This document shows positions 56,810 to 64,000 of a stretch of DNA of 64,000 nucleotides, piece after piece (positions within the stretch are counted from its first letter, which is position 1; each line of letters opens with the position of its first letter). Source of the stretch: a virus; IMG/VR virus record IMGVR_UViG_3300044701_000569, positions 293,560-357,559 of that record. One strand, written 5' to 3'. The notes beneath the pieces were generated by a model, which worked only from the letters and a program-made list of their open reading frames with translations, was not told the origin of the DNA and ran no database searches. The translations under genes and the position numbers were made by a program.

Positions 56810-57754
56810 TTATTGCTTATTTTTGGCTCTTTTGTGAAGAGCTCTTAGATTCTGTATATAACCAGGGCCAGCCTGTACTATATCGTCTATCATGTCAATA
56901 ATAGGCATATAAGCTTCTACGTAGGCTGCAGGTATAGTTCTACCTTCTATTGCACTAATTAAAAACTGTCTAGTTAACATGAGTTTATCAGCGCCTACAA
57001 GATATCTATACATTGCGATATCTTTATTAATAATGCTTATATCTGGTTTGCTTACTGTAGGTTCAGGATCAGTAGCAAACTCTTTCTCCATGTTGTTGTT
57101 TGCAGCCCAGTGTTCAAAATCTGTAATGATATCCGAACTGCGTAGTTTTGCTCTAACAGCAAATATTAATCGTGTAGCAACAACTCGCTTGTCCTGTCGT
57201 GTAATATGCTGCCAGTTACCAAGCTCTCTACGTATTTCTTTATAGTCTTTATTTGTTATTCTAAGTATAGTTTCAAGTTTAATGAACAATGCAGTTGGCA
57301 GTGTTGGCTCTTTTCCCTGTGCTAGATCTCTAATGTATCTATTGAGATCTAGCATAGGTATTTTAGTTTTCTTTTTAAGAGCTATAGCAGCATCAGGGTC
57401 TTTTAGTTTTTCTTGAGCACTATCGCTGCCTACTAAGAAATAGATAAAATTGTAGAGGTCGGTACCCATAATACGATAGAACTTGTACAGTTCAAAACCT
57501 GCTGTTTTCTTTGCGTAGTCTCTTACTGTGGCTGCATAAGAAGGATAGCGGCGTAGTGTTTCTAATACCAACAGCATTAGGTATAGTCGTTCACAGCAAT
57601 CTGAATAGGTCAGTTTCTGTGAACTACCGTCGTCTTTGGTCATCCTTGACTCAAAGATATCTTGTAGGAAAGAAAATGGTTTATCTTTGGAAGGTGTAAT
57701 TTCGTGACCCCCTTCCATCAATGCCCACTCTAGTGCTGTGTATCGCTTTTCCAT
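56810..57754 (-). CDS. Conserved virion-region hypothetical (314 aa)
   Basis: Helical protein: ERLYLMLLVLETLRRYPSYA, YKFYRIMGTDLYNFIYFLVG and RRELGNWQHITRQDKRVVAT. I recall similar proteins in the virion gene cluster of marine myophages. No catalytic motif. Confidence 0.7.
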   Translation of the reverse strand: MEKRYTALEWALMEGGHEITPSKDKPFSFLQDIFESRMTKDDGSSQKLTYSDCCERLYLMLLVLETLRRYPSYAATVRDYAKKTAGFELYKFYRIMGTDLYNFIYFLVGSDSAQEKLKDPDAAIALKKKTKIPMLDLNRYIRDLAQGKEPTLPTALFIKLETILRITNKDYKEIRRELGNWQHITRQDKRVVATRLIFAVRAKLRSSDIITDFEHWAANNNMEKEFATDPEPTVSKPDISIINKDIAMYRYLVGADKLMLTRQFLISAIEGRTIPAAYVEAYMPIIDMIDDIVQAGPGYIQNLRALHKRAKNKQ

Positions 57755-57758
57755 TTAA

Positions 57759-58247
57759 TTACTTTGCGTTGTTCTCAATCCAAGTCATTACATCATAGAG
57801 ATCGTTTACAAGTTGATTAGGACCAACTGGTTCACCTTGTCCTAGTTCTGCTTGCTTGCTCTGCTTGCGAATAGCTGCTAAAACATTAATAGCATCGTCA
57901 GCGGTCTTGATGTAGGCTTCACGAATTGTGCTTTCCTGCTCAACAGGATCTTTAGCTTTACGCACAGGACCTGCACTCTTTAATTGTGCCTGCGCCATGC
58001 CCATTAACTTTTGTATTGCCTTTGGATCTAAGCCAGTGCGCTTAACAACATCCATTAGACTATTAGGACCAAATGGTGTACCAAATTCTGTCATTGCACT
58101 GCCTAAGCTGGCCATTTGATTTGATTCAACATCATCTTTGTGACTTGCTGCCATGTCCATTAGAGTGCGACCTAGCTCTGCTAGTTTTGCTTGCTGCGGA
58201 TCAATGCTAGTTTTTTGCATCTCAACCATTACATCTTTAATTTTCAT
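57759..58247 (-). CDS. Hypothetical virion-region protein (162 aa)
   Basis: Begins MKIKDVMVEMQKTSIDPQQA; helical, Met/Ala/Lys-rich, ending NDLYDVMTWIENNAK. The N-terminal ten residues resemble the MKxxEL-type peptides of neighbouring genes. Confidence 0.65.
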   Translation of the reverse strand: MKIKDVMVEMQKTSIDPQQAKLAELGRTLMDMAASHKDDVESNQMASLGSAMTEFGTPFGPNSLMDVVKRTGLDPKAIQKLMGMAQAQLKSAGPVRKAKDPVEQESTIREAYIKTADDAINVLAAIRKQSKQAELGQGEPVGPNQLVNDLYDVMTWIENNAK

Positions 58248-58259
58248 TTTATGTTTCCT

Positions 58260-59354
58260 TTAGTTTGGTGTCCAACGATGACGTGGAACTAATTTTGTTT
58301 TAGAGCCTAGAGCCATATAGCCTTCGCCACCTTGCTCTCCGCCTGTTGATGCTTTTACATCCGCATCAGCTGCATCCAACTGATCAATTAGATCGTTTTT
58401 TACGCTCATAATCTTATTTACTAATTCAAATACAGCAGGCAGTGCGTTAGGATTAGCTTTGTTTAGCTCTGCTATCTTTGCCTGCTTGCCTGCGCTTACT
58501 GTTGATGCCTGTAACCAATTAAAGAATCCATCAGCAGATAAATTGTCTAACTGTTTTGCCTTTGCTGTTTGATTCACAAAGGTATAGATAATGTTCTTCA
58601 TGTCACTCAGCCCTGCCACGGGTGCTAGGAATTGATCAATAGCTTTACCATTCTTAGCTGCTAAAGATCTAATCTCTTTTACGTGGCTGGTGTCAACCTT
58701 AGGCGTGTGAGTTACATAGGTTTGTCCTAGTACTACTGCTTCTGGACTGTTTAGTTCAGCAATGTTCTCAATTGGAGTTCCGTTCTTGCTGCCAAACTCA
58801 TCATACTTCATGTGTACAACCACACCAACCTTGGCTCTTGCTGAACGCTTGCCTAGGTCACTGCTTGGGTCAACTGTATAGGTTACCTTGTTAGGAGTAA
58901 ATTGAATACCTTCTTTGGTAGACTGAAATGGTTTGCCTGGATGCCACAGTAGGTCTCCGTAGACATATCCTCTAAAGTCTGGTGGTGTACTCTTTTCCAT
59001 GATAGTGAAGATGCCGGCCATGTCATTACCAAACTTTTCTCTCCAGTCTTCGCCTTTGCCAGAGCTTTTAATAAAGTTAGCCAGGTCTTCTGGGTTTGTG
59101 CTTTTGTTTCTTCCCCAGCCATTCTTGCCAACAAGAACAAACTTGCCGTCTTCTTCTCTACCCCAATACACAGTAGGATTACCGTCCCACTTGATACTAA
59201 CATCACTGGTGTCTTTGCCTAGCTTGTCTAATACATCTGCTGCTTCGTTAGCACCTGCGGCACCATCAACAAAAACTAAATCTTCAAGGTGCTGATAGTC
59301 TCTACCAACCTTGGCAGCTTCTGTTAACAATGTTTTAAATTCTTGAAATCTCAT
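58260..59354 (-). CDS. Putative nucleotidyltransferase/ligase-like protein with KxDG motif
   Basis: Lys55-Trp-Asp57-Gly58 in VSIKWDGNPTVYWG is the adenylation motif of the DNA/RNA ligase and capping superfamily; FVLVGKNGWGRNKS, GYVYGDLLWHP and a VVVHMKYDEFG segment may be motifs III-IV. It begins MRFQEFKTLLTEA, where LTE/A fits the T4 prohead protease cleavage site, so it may be packaged inside the capsid. A ligase function is not proved. It overlaps the nucleotidyltransferase gene by 4 bases. Confidence 0.65.
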   Translation of the reverse strand: MRFQEFKTLLTEAAKVGRDYQHLEDLVFVDGAAGANEAADVLDKLGKDTSDVSIKWDGNPTVYWGREEDGKFVLVGKNGWGRNKSTNPEDLANFIKSSGKGEDWREKFGNDMAGIFTIMEKSTPPDFRGYVYGDLLWHPGKPFQSTKEGIQFTPNKVTYTVDPSSDLGKRSARAKVGVVVHMKYDEFGSKNGTPIENIAELNSPEAVVLGQTYVTHTPKVDTSHVKEIRSLAAKNGKAIDQFLAPVAGLSDMKNIIYTFVNQTAKAKQLDNLSADGFFNWLQASTVSAGKQAKIAELNKANPNALPAVFELVNKIMSVKNDLIDQLDAADADVKASTGGEQGGEGYMALGSKTKLVPRHRWTPN

Positions 59355-60133
59355 CTGTTGAATGCTCCAGAACTCATAGAGCTGTGATTGAGCAGAGCAC
59401 CACTTAGTTCTCTAATACGATTTAGGTGCTTGTCAGCTAGTGTTTCTTTCTGTGGATACTCTTTCCAAGCAGGATCTGCTTTTAGGTCTGCTAGGAACTG
59501 CTGTCCTCTAGTGCCTAATGCTGCAACAATAGATTCTACTGATCCTAGATCCTTTGCGCCTGCGTTTGGTCCTATCAGTGTCTTAGCTATTTCATCTAAG
59601 TCTGTTGATACTATACTATCATCAGCTCTGTTTAGCAAGCCTTTAAACGCACTCCACTTCATATCTTTTTCTTTAGCAAGTTTAGCCATTGCTAACTGTT
59701 TGTTTAATCCCTTATAGGGACTGCCTTTGGGTATATCATGAATGTGAAACTTGCTTACCACTTCACTGTTTGGCACCAGCATTAAATCCACCTGGTGTGA
59801 CTGATCACCTACAGGAACTTTAACGTGTACATTGATACCAATTACCTTAGTTTCAAAGCCTGCTTTCTTAAAGAGATCTTCAAGTGCTTTCTTAGTTGGC
59901 AGTGGCTTGTCTGTGCCCAGTGCTGCCATTACGGCATCTTGGTCTACAATTACATCCAAGTCGCCGCTCTTTTTACCTGGTGTAGGGGTTGCGCCTGAAC
60001 CAATTGGAAAGCCTTTAATCTTGATGTTATCAAGTACTGAATTAATAGACTTTGTTAGTTGAGGAATAACAGCATGATCAAAATCGCTGGTTCCATCAAA
60101 TACATTGCCACCTTCTTTAAGAATTGCCTTCAT
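59351..60133 (-). CDS. Pol-beta-like nucleotidyltransferase
   Basis: GFPIGSGATPTPGKKSGDLD gives Gly-Ser and the metal pair D-x-D (residues 45-60) of the superfamily, with a third acidic residue likely at VDLMLV. It starts MKAILKEGGNVF at 60133 with AAGGA 5 bases upstream; a TTG start at 60151 is less likely. Directly coupled to the KxDG gene, suggesting a joint nucleic-acid end repair or modification role. Confidence 0.78.
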   Translation of the reverse strand: MKAILKEGGNVFDGTSDFDHAVIPQLTKSINSVLDNIKIKGFPIGSGATPTPGKKSGDLDVIVDQDAVMAALGTDKPLPTKKALEDLFKKAGFETKVIGINVHVKVPVGDQSHQVDLMLVPNSEVVSKFHIHDIPKGSPYKGLNKQLAMAKLAKEKDMKWSAFKGLLNRADDSIVSTDLDEIAKTLIGPNAGAKDLGSVESIVAALGTRGQQFLADLKADPAWKEYPQKETLADKHLNRIRELSGALLNHSSMSSGAFNR

Positions 60134-60386
60134 TTCTTTCCTTAGATTCAATTATTTTAGTTATAGCTCTGCGAAACTTACGTGGATCTCCGCTTTTAAT
60201 TGAATTTAAAAAGCGACGCTCAAGCTCTGAAGCAGTTTCTACATCATATGTTGAATGTATTCTGCTCAGTAAATTAATGGAACTTTCAATAATGTTGTTG
60301 GCTGTGGTATCGATAAAACGATCCGCATCACGCTTTCCATAAACACTGTTCAGCTCTTCTAATATACTTCTAGTACGTTTTCTCAT
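60117..60386 (-). CDS. Hypothetical basic protein (89 aa)
   Basis: Begins MRKRTRSILEELNSVYGKRD; helical throughout with ERRFLNSIKSGDPRKFRRAI. It has a GGAAAG ribosome site and a CTAAATA late-type box (60405-60411). Function unknown. Confidence 0.65.
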   Translation of the reverse strand: MRKRTRSILEELNSVYGKRDADRFIDTTANNIIESSINLLSRIHSTYDVETASELERRFLNSIKSGDPRKFRRAITKIIESKERNEGNS

Positions 60387-60404
60387 TGCACTTTCCTATA
60401 TTAT

Positions 60405-60411
60405 TATTTAG
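60405..60411 (-). promoter_or_regulatory. Candidate late promoter box
   Basis: CACTAAATAATAATATAGG on the minus strand before the 89-aa gene. On the other side starts the plus-strand cassette. Confidence 0.45.
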
Positions 60412-60447
60412 TGTAATATAAAGAGATTAAATCTTTTTAGTAAATCC

Positions 60448-60476
60448 TTGACTTTTATCATGGTTTACACTATATA
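60448..60476 (+). promoter_or_regulatory. Plus-strand promoter
   Basis: TTGACT (60448-60453), 17-base spacer and TATATA (60471-60476), 56 bases before the ATG at 60532. ACTAAATA also overlaps it, so early and late reading are both possible. Confidence 0.65.
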
Positions 60477-60531
60477 CTAAATACGTAGCTGATGTTATCA
60501 GCAACACAACACACACATATAGAGGAAAAAC

Positions 60532-60675
60532 ATGTTAAGTAAACTATTCAGACGACTGTTTTGTCAGCCGTCAGATCTCGAAGCTTTTATTCTAAGCAAG
60601 CGTCCAACTAATGCAGCCGAAGTAGACTATTGGACAATCCAGTACAATCATACTAACAAGGGAGCATGGTTATGA
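60532..60675 (+). CDS. Small phage protein (47 aa)
   Basis: ATG with GAGG ribosome site. Sequence MLSKLFRRLFCQPSDLEAFI then SKRPTNAAEVDYW and IQYN; the NPTxxAEVxYW-like part is frequent in small proteins of marine phages. Function unknown. Its stop overlaps the next start (ATGA). Confidence 0.72.
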   Translation: MLSKLFRRLFCQPSDLEAFILSKRPTNAAEVDYWTIQYNHTNKGAWL

Positions 60676-60806
60676 AGACGCTCACACACAGATTTTTCAG
60701 CGGACTCTTTTTCTTTTTTGAAGCAATGGGCAAGGCTCGAGCTGCTGCAGAACTTTCACGTATGGGCAAGTACGAAGAAGCTAAACGTATAGTATCTCGA
60801 GATTAA
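60672..60806 (+). CDS. Small phage protein (44 aa)
   Basis: MKTLTHRFFSGLFFFFEAMG followed by KARAAAELSRMGKYEEAKR. An amphipathic or short membrane N-terminus with a basic tail. Coupled to the previous gene by a 4-base overlap. Confidence 0.68.
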   Translation: MKTLTHRFFSGLFFFFEAMGKARAAAELSRMGKYEEAKRIVSRD

Positions 60807-60807
60807 A

Positions 60808-61017
60808 ATGTTCCATGAATTCAAAACAGTTGATCATAACATATTGGGTTCATGGTGCAATCGTTGGGGCTACGTCACAACTATAGCAACGTTTAACAAC
60901 AACGATATTGTTGTTAAAACCATAACACCATATAAAACCAAATTGATTAGACACTTTGATGATTGGGAAACCTGCGAAGAGTTTATTGATTTGATAGAAG
61001 AAGATAGGAGATATTAA
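60808..61017 (+). CDS. Hypothetical protein (69 aa)
   Basis: Begins MFHEFKTVDHNILGSWCNRW; a beta-rich middle and an acidic end (WETCEEFIDLIEEDRRY). It follows the previous stop by one base, so coupled re-initiation is likely. Confidence 0.68.
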   Translation: MFHEFKTVDHNILGSWCNRWGYVTTIATFNNNDIVVKTITPYKTKLIRHFDDWETCEEFIDLIEEDRRY

Positions 61018-61112
61018 TGCCAAAAACTGAAACAGTATCCAGAATTGGATTCGTTACAAGTCTTTCGCTGATGATAACACTGTATTACAGTTTTCTAATC
61101 AGTGTATTTTAA
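61017..61112 (+). CDS. Membrane micro-protein (31 aa)
   Basis: ATG overlaps the previous stop by one base (TAATG). One hydrophobic helix (IGFVTSLSLMITLYYSFLI). The last gene of a four-gene plus-strand operon. Confidence 0.6.
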   Translation: MPKTETVSRIGFVTSLSLMITLYYSFLISVF

Positions 61113-61115
61113 CAC

Positions 61116-61143
61116 TTGACAGAACTAAATAAACTGCTATTAT
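61116..61143 (+). promoter_or_regulatory. Early-type sigma70 promoter, plus strand
   Basis: TTGACA (61116-61121), 16-base spacer ending TGC, TATTAT (61138-61143). It has the same architecture as the minus-strand early promoters and drives the 103-aa gene. Confidence 0.85.
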
Positions 61144-61197
61144 TAGCACTGTAATAGAAATATTACAAGTCATACACACACATACAGGAGAAATATA

Positions 61198-61509
61198 ATG
61201 ACTACAGATTTTACAAAGCAAGCACAAGAAATGGCAACTCAGTTTGCCGATCAGATCAAGGCAGCAGTGCCTCAGGTCAAGTTTAATAAGAATGGATATG
61301 AGATCCGCACACAGATGCTAGAAATGGCACAGAATCAAGTGTGGCAGGACTTTCATGCTCGTTGGGGACAGTTTGAGTCTTCAGTTAGCAAGGATGGTAA
61401 GGAAGTGGTAACAAAGGTAGAAATGCCCGCAGTTCCTGGTGCTGACAAGGTGCTAGAAGCTGCTGAAAAGTTCTACAATTTTGTAAATAACACTAACACA
61501 AATAAGTGA
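61198..61509 (+). CDS. Conserved helical protein (103 aa), strongly expressed
   Basis: AGGAGAAATATA ribosome site. The protein MTTDFTKQAQEMATQFADQI then KFNKNGYEIRTQMLEMAQNQ and VPGADKVLEAAEKFYNFV is mostly helical, phasin-like in look but not proved. Strong promoter, strong ribosome site and terminator indicate abundant expression. I recall related proteins in marine T4-like phages. Confidence 0.75.
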   Translation: MTTDFTKQAQEMATQFADQIKAAVPQVKFNKNGYEIRTQMLEMAQNQVWQDFHARWGQFESSVSKDGKEVVTKVEMPAVPGADKVLEAAEKFYNFVNNTNTNK

Positions 61510-61527
61510 TGTTAAAAGTATATTAGT

Positions 61528-61550
61528 AATAAGGGCATAGCCCGTTATTT
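61528..61550 (+). terminator. Weak hairpin after the 103-aa gene
   Basis: AATAAGGGC-ATA-GCCC(G)TTATT forms a 9-bp stem with one bulge, then TT. It may be a first terminator before the stronger one at 61575. Confidence 0.45.
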
Positions 61551-61574
61551 AAGATGTAATTATATACAGAGCAG

Positions 61575-61612
61575 CCCCTGGAGTAGCAGTACTTCAGGGG
61601 TTAATCTTTTTT
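61575..61612 (+). terminator. Rho-independent terminator between convergent genes
   Basis: CCCCTGGAGTA and TACTTCAGGGG (11 bp with one G-T pair, loop GCAG) then TTAATCTTTTTT on the plus strand. Confidence 0.85.
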
Positions 61613-63170
61613 AGAATATTAAAGCGTAGACGAAAAGATCATCTTGACTTATATTAGAAGCTAGGCGATTGTTTATATCTGTGAGATCACTAATATCTAC
61701 TGGAATAGTTGGCTTGTTTGTTAAGTCTGCGTAACTGCCAGAAAACAGTGTAGGCGTATCGCTAAGGTCGTTGTAACTTGTAACTAGTGTTGGTTTATTA
61801 GTTAGGTCTTCGTAGCTTCCTGAAAACAATGTTGGAAGTCCAGTTAAGTCGTCATAGCTGCCGCTGAACAATGTAGGAAGATCTGTTAAATCATTATAGC
61901 TGACAGTTGTTAAGTAACCTTGAGTTGTTACATAAGTTTCAGTAGCATATCCTGTTAGAGCAGAAATAGTAATAAATCCTGCGTTATTTGTTAAATCTCC
62001 GGTGTCCGAAGGTATTGTTGGTTTATTAGTTAGATCGTTGTAACTGCCGCTGAACAGAGTTGGTTTACCGCTCAACTGGTCATAAGTGATGTTAGGAATA
62101 TCTCTGCCATCAAAATTCAATCGTTTGCCTGTGCCAATGTTTGTCCAGTATTGAGTATTGCTTGTTGGCAAACTTTCGTTATCAAAGTTTGCAACATATA
62201 TGCTGCCATTATCATACACAGCATCCCCTGCAAGATAGCGTGTATTTTCTCCGCCAGGTAACAGTGTATGATTAGCGGTCCATTGCGGGGCAACTGCTAA
62301 CGAAGTTGGTTTATCAGTTAAGTCATTATAGCTGCCGCTGAACAGTGAAGGTAGGTCAGTCAACTGATTATAGCTAGTAACTCCTCCTGAAACTGTTACA
62401 CTTACAATTCCATCAGCATCAATTGTTAGACCAGAACCTATTTTAATTCCGCCCAGTATGCTGTTGGATGCTTTTGGTAAGCTATATCCTGCACCACTGG
62501 AAGAAAGAACATTGTTGTTATCACTAAGTTGGCTGATGTCAGTTGGTATAGTGGGTTTATCAGTCAGTTGAGTGTAACTTGTAATTAGGGTAGGTTTATT
62601 AGTTAGATCGTTGTAGCTTCCGCTGAATCCGTCTACAGTACCATCTGCATTTTTTGTTAGGCCTCGACCAATTTTAATTCCGCCTTTTACAGATCCACTA
62701 GCTTCCGGAACGTCAGTGATAAAACCTCTACCGTTTACAAATGATTCAGTAGCATATCCGGTTAATGCTGTATTTGTAATAAAACCAGCACTGTTTGTAA
62801 GCTGGCTGGTATTTGTTGGTACAGTTGGTTTATTTGTTAAGTCGTCGTAGTTGCCGCTGAATAGGGTTGGCTTGTTTGTTAAATCTGCGTAACTGCCGCT
62901 AAATCCGCTTATAACCTGATTGTTAATTCTAATAGTAGTGCCATCAACTTTAACACCACCTTTGGTTGTTGCCGATGCAGTGGGTAGTGTATAAGTTACT
63001 CCACCGCCTCCATCAGTGCCGCCTGTTGATAACGGAACACCACCAGGAGTTTCACCGTCAGACAGTCTTAGTACGCCGTCTGAAATATCAAAGAAAAGGT
63101 TTCCAACTTCGCCTACGAAAACGTCAATATCAGCATTGACCAAACCGGCTTTAATTTTACGAAACGCCAT
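61611..63170 (-). CDS. Repetitive tail fibre protein
   Basis: A 519-aa protein built of about ten degenerate repeats of the SYNDLTNKPTLFSG type, with interspersed GYATESFVNGRGFIT-like units and GGIKIGRGLT segments typical of phage fibre shafts. The N-terminus (FRKIKAGLVNADIDVFVGE, RLSDGETPGGVPL) is the usual fibre attachment domain with its LRLSDGxTPGG motif. A GATAAATA late box precedes it. Confidence 0.87.
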   Translation of the reverse strand: MAFRKIKAGLVNADIDVFVGEVGNLFFDISDGVLRLSDGETPGGVPLSTGGTDGGGGVTYTLPTASATTKGGVKVDGTTIRINNQVISGFSGSYADLTNKPTLFSGNYDDLTNKPTVPTNTSQLTNSAGFITNTALTGYATESFVNGRGFITDVPEASGSVKGGIKIGRGLTKNADGTVDGFSGSYNDLTNKPTLITSYTQLTDKPTIPTDISQLSDNNNVLSSSGAGYSLPKASNSILGGIKIGSGLTIDADGIVSVTVSGGVTSYNQLTDLPSLFSGSYNDLTDKPTSLAVAPQWTANHTLLPGGENTRYLAGDAVYDNGSIYVANFDNESLPTSNTQYWTNIGTGKRLNFDGRDIPNITYDQLSGKPTLFSGSYNDLTNKPTIPSDTGDLTNNAGFITISALTGYATETYVTTQGYLTTVSYNDLTDLPTLFSGSYDDLTGLPTLFSGSYEDLTNKPTLVTSYNDLSDTPTLFSGSYADLTNKPTIPVDISDLTDINNRLASNISQDDLFVYALIF

Positions 63171-63189
63171 CCCTTAGCCCCCTATACGA

Positions 63190-63197
63190 TATTTATC
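63190..63197 (-). promoter_or_regulatory. T4-type late promoter box
   Basis: GATAAATATCG on the minus strand, 20 bases before the tail fibre ATG at 63170. Confidence 0.55.
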
Positions 63198-63199
63198 GG

Positions 63200-63424
63200 T
63201 TACTGTTTAGGAATTGGTTTCTCGTCTTGTGTTAGTTTTTGTATTACAGGACTGATTTTGCCTTGATCAGCTTTCTTTAATTCAATGTCTTGCTGAAGTG
63301 GAGGAACAAACACTGGATTCTGATCAAAGTCTTTTGGATCTTTTGGTGGCAGTTCGTTAGAAGACTCGCCGTCTAGCTTGTCAATAATATCGGCCAAAGC
63401 CCTCATAAATTCTGCTGCTCTCAT
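63200..63424 (-). CDS. Conserved virion-region protein (74 aa)
   Basis: MRAAEFMRALADIIDKLDGE and PVFVPPLQQDIELKKA are a conserved opening and PPLQQ segment I recall from marine T4-like phages. The rest is proline-rich. The ATG lies 5 bases after TAAATA with no ribosome site. Confidence 0.72.
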   Translation of the reverse strand: MRAAEFMRALADIIDKLDGESSNELPPKDPKDFDQNPVFVPPLQQDIELKKADQGKISPVIQKLTQDEKPIPKQ

Positions 63425-63429
63425 ACTAT

Positions 63430-63436
63430 TATTTAC
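63430..63436 (-). promoter_or_regulatory. Late-type box immediately before an ATG
   Basis: GGTAAATAATAGT leads straight to ATG at 63424; the box is 5 bases from the start. The same TAAATAATAGTATG string precedes the plus-strand gene at 23070. Confidence 0.5.
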
Positions 63437-63438
63437 CG

Positions 63439-63861
63439 TTATTCTGTTCTGTCTTTGTTATCTATGGCTCCGCCTGTTACCCAGGCACTACAAGAACGTG
63501 TTCCAGCGCATTTGAAATGGAGGAAATTGCAGTATCCTAAATCTGCTTTGTGTATTGTAGCCATTCCGTCAACATTTGCGTCATCACCTTTGATGCCGTC
63601 TTCCATGCACTTCCACATCTTGTCTGATACATCAAAAGCTGCACAATTACCACATTTCATAGTCTTAGCAGTCTTTTCTGTGATGTTCCAACGACGGGCA
63701 GCATCCTTCCAATATGATTCTGGCTCTTCAGGATTAGCAGGACCGTAGTGATAATCATCTATGGCCTTTTGACGATTCTTTAAGTTAACATCTATGTCGT
63801 AGGTTGCTATAGGACAGCCCTTGTTAGCTGCTTCTACAATGTTGATATACTTGCGATACAT
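63439..63861 (-). CDS. Cys-rich virion-region protein (140 aa)
   Basis: The start at 63861 (MYRKYINIVEAANKG) forms TAATG with the previous stop. Cysteine pairs KCGNC, WKC, GYC and KC-CSAW (about nine Cys) suggest a metal or FeS site. The N-terminal MYRKYINIVE/A resembles a T4 capsid-targeting peptide. I recall similar Cys-rich proteins in marine myophages. Confidence 0.7.
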   Translation of the reverse strand: MYRKYINIVEAANKGCPIATYDIDVNLKNRQKAIDDYHYGPANPEEPESYWKDAARRWNITEKTAKTMKCGNCAAFDVSDKMWKCMEDGIKGDDANVDGMATIHKADLGYCNFLHFKCAGTRSCSAWVTGGAIDNKDRTE

Positions 63862-64000
63862 TAATAAATCTCCCGCCATTGTAGACTAACTCTAGCAGTA
63901 CCATCTGCTGATCCAATATTAGTTACTGCTATCACATAGATTTCGCTGTCTGTGCTGTCATAGTTCTGTACAATGTAGTTCTTTTTAGCACTACTGGGAA
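63861..64000 (-). CDS. 3' part of a virion-region gene, 5' end outside window
   Basis: The frame is open from the window edge to TAA at 63861. The 45 visible residues end with IYVIAVTNIGSADGTARVSL then QWREIY, a beta-rich ending of the kind seen in phage structural proteins. The stop overlaps the next ATG. No family can be named from this part. Confidence 0.6.
   Translation of the reverse strand, partial: PSSAKKNYIVQNYDSTDSEIYVIAVTNIGSADGTARVSLQWREIY

Noticed and set aside
61611-63170. Regularly spaced short repeats as a CRISPR array
   Set aside because: The repeats are in frame and encode degenerate SYxDLTNKPT fibre units with no unique spacers.
1-64000. tRNA genes
   Set aside because: I saw no complete cloverleaf with a GGTTCRAATCC-type T arm on either strand besides the tmRNA acceptor piece; a covariance search would be needed to exclude unusual ones.
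1-64000. Integrase, attachment site or insertion sequence
   Set aside because: No recombinase, transposase or terminal repeats were seen, which fits a lytic T4-like phage.

Overview
The window is part of the genome of a T4-like marine myophage. The evidence is RIIA- and RIIB-like proteins, class I NrdA/NrdB with a nearby glutaredoxin, bS21, a PAAR spike, repeat-built tail fibres, short overlapping genes almost all on the minus strand, and promoters of two classes (TTGACA/TATAAT early-type and TATAAATA late-type). A circularly permuted two-piece tmRNA, bilin-synthesis genes and AT-rich compact genes point to a phage of a streamlined marine proteobacterium (SAR11 or OM43 type). That host call is inference. 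No terminase, portal, major capsid or polymerase gene lies here, so this is a segment of a larger genome.

Layout. Bases 1-5.6 kb hold small genes plus a Bax-inhibitor-1 family membrane protein, ClpP and a TilS-like PP-loop enzyme. Bases 5.6-23 kb are an early-type region with repeated TTGACA-N16-TATAAT promoters: an SDR and a 2OG-oxygenase-like protein, RIIB/RIIA, an AAA+ ATPase, a metallophosphoesterase, GIY-YIG-like proteins, a zincin, a deaminase, IF-1, an AbrB-like protein and many conserved phage hypotheticals. Bases 23-26.2 kb hold AhpD/AhpC, another 2OG oxygenase and a plus-strand island of three small membrane proteins.

Bases 26.1-33.6 kb are the most unusual block: a lipase-like hydrolase, a CHASE2-adenylate cyclase, a discoidin-curlin fusion, a FecR-domain protein, a curlin-like subunit, CsgG and CsgF. 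This looks like a surface-fibre export and signalling operon carried by a phage. Bases 33.7-45.3 kb hold a nuclease-like virion candidate, a heme oxygenase and ferredoxin-dependent bilin reductase pair, ClpS, Hsp20, GMP reductase, bS21, a thermonuclease, a permuted tmRNA directly behind a cold-shock gene, a class II aldolase, a DadA-like oxidase and a HAD phosphatase. A 24-codon membrane micro-ORF sits inside the intervening segment of the tmRNA.

Bases 45.4-64 kb combine a PAAR-M15 spike, glutaredoxin, NrdB/ACP/NrdA, tail fibres, a PD-(D/E)XK exonuclease and a series of virion-type proteins. Several of these carry N-terminal peptides resembling T4 capsid-targeting sequences. One gene has an A9 slippery site before its stop codon that suggests -1 frameshifting. 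A short plus-strand cassette lies at 60.5-61.5 kb.

Together the genes suggest a phage that reworks host translation (IF-1, bS21, TilS, CspA, tmRNA), protein quality control (ClpP, ClpS, Hsp20, tmRNA tagging), redox and nucleotide metabolism, cAMP signalling and the cell surface.
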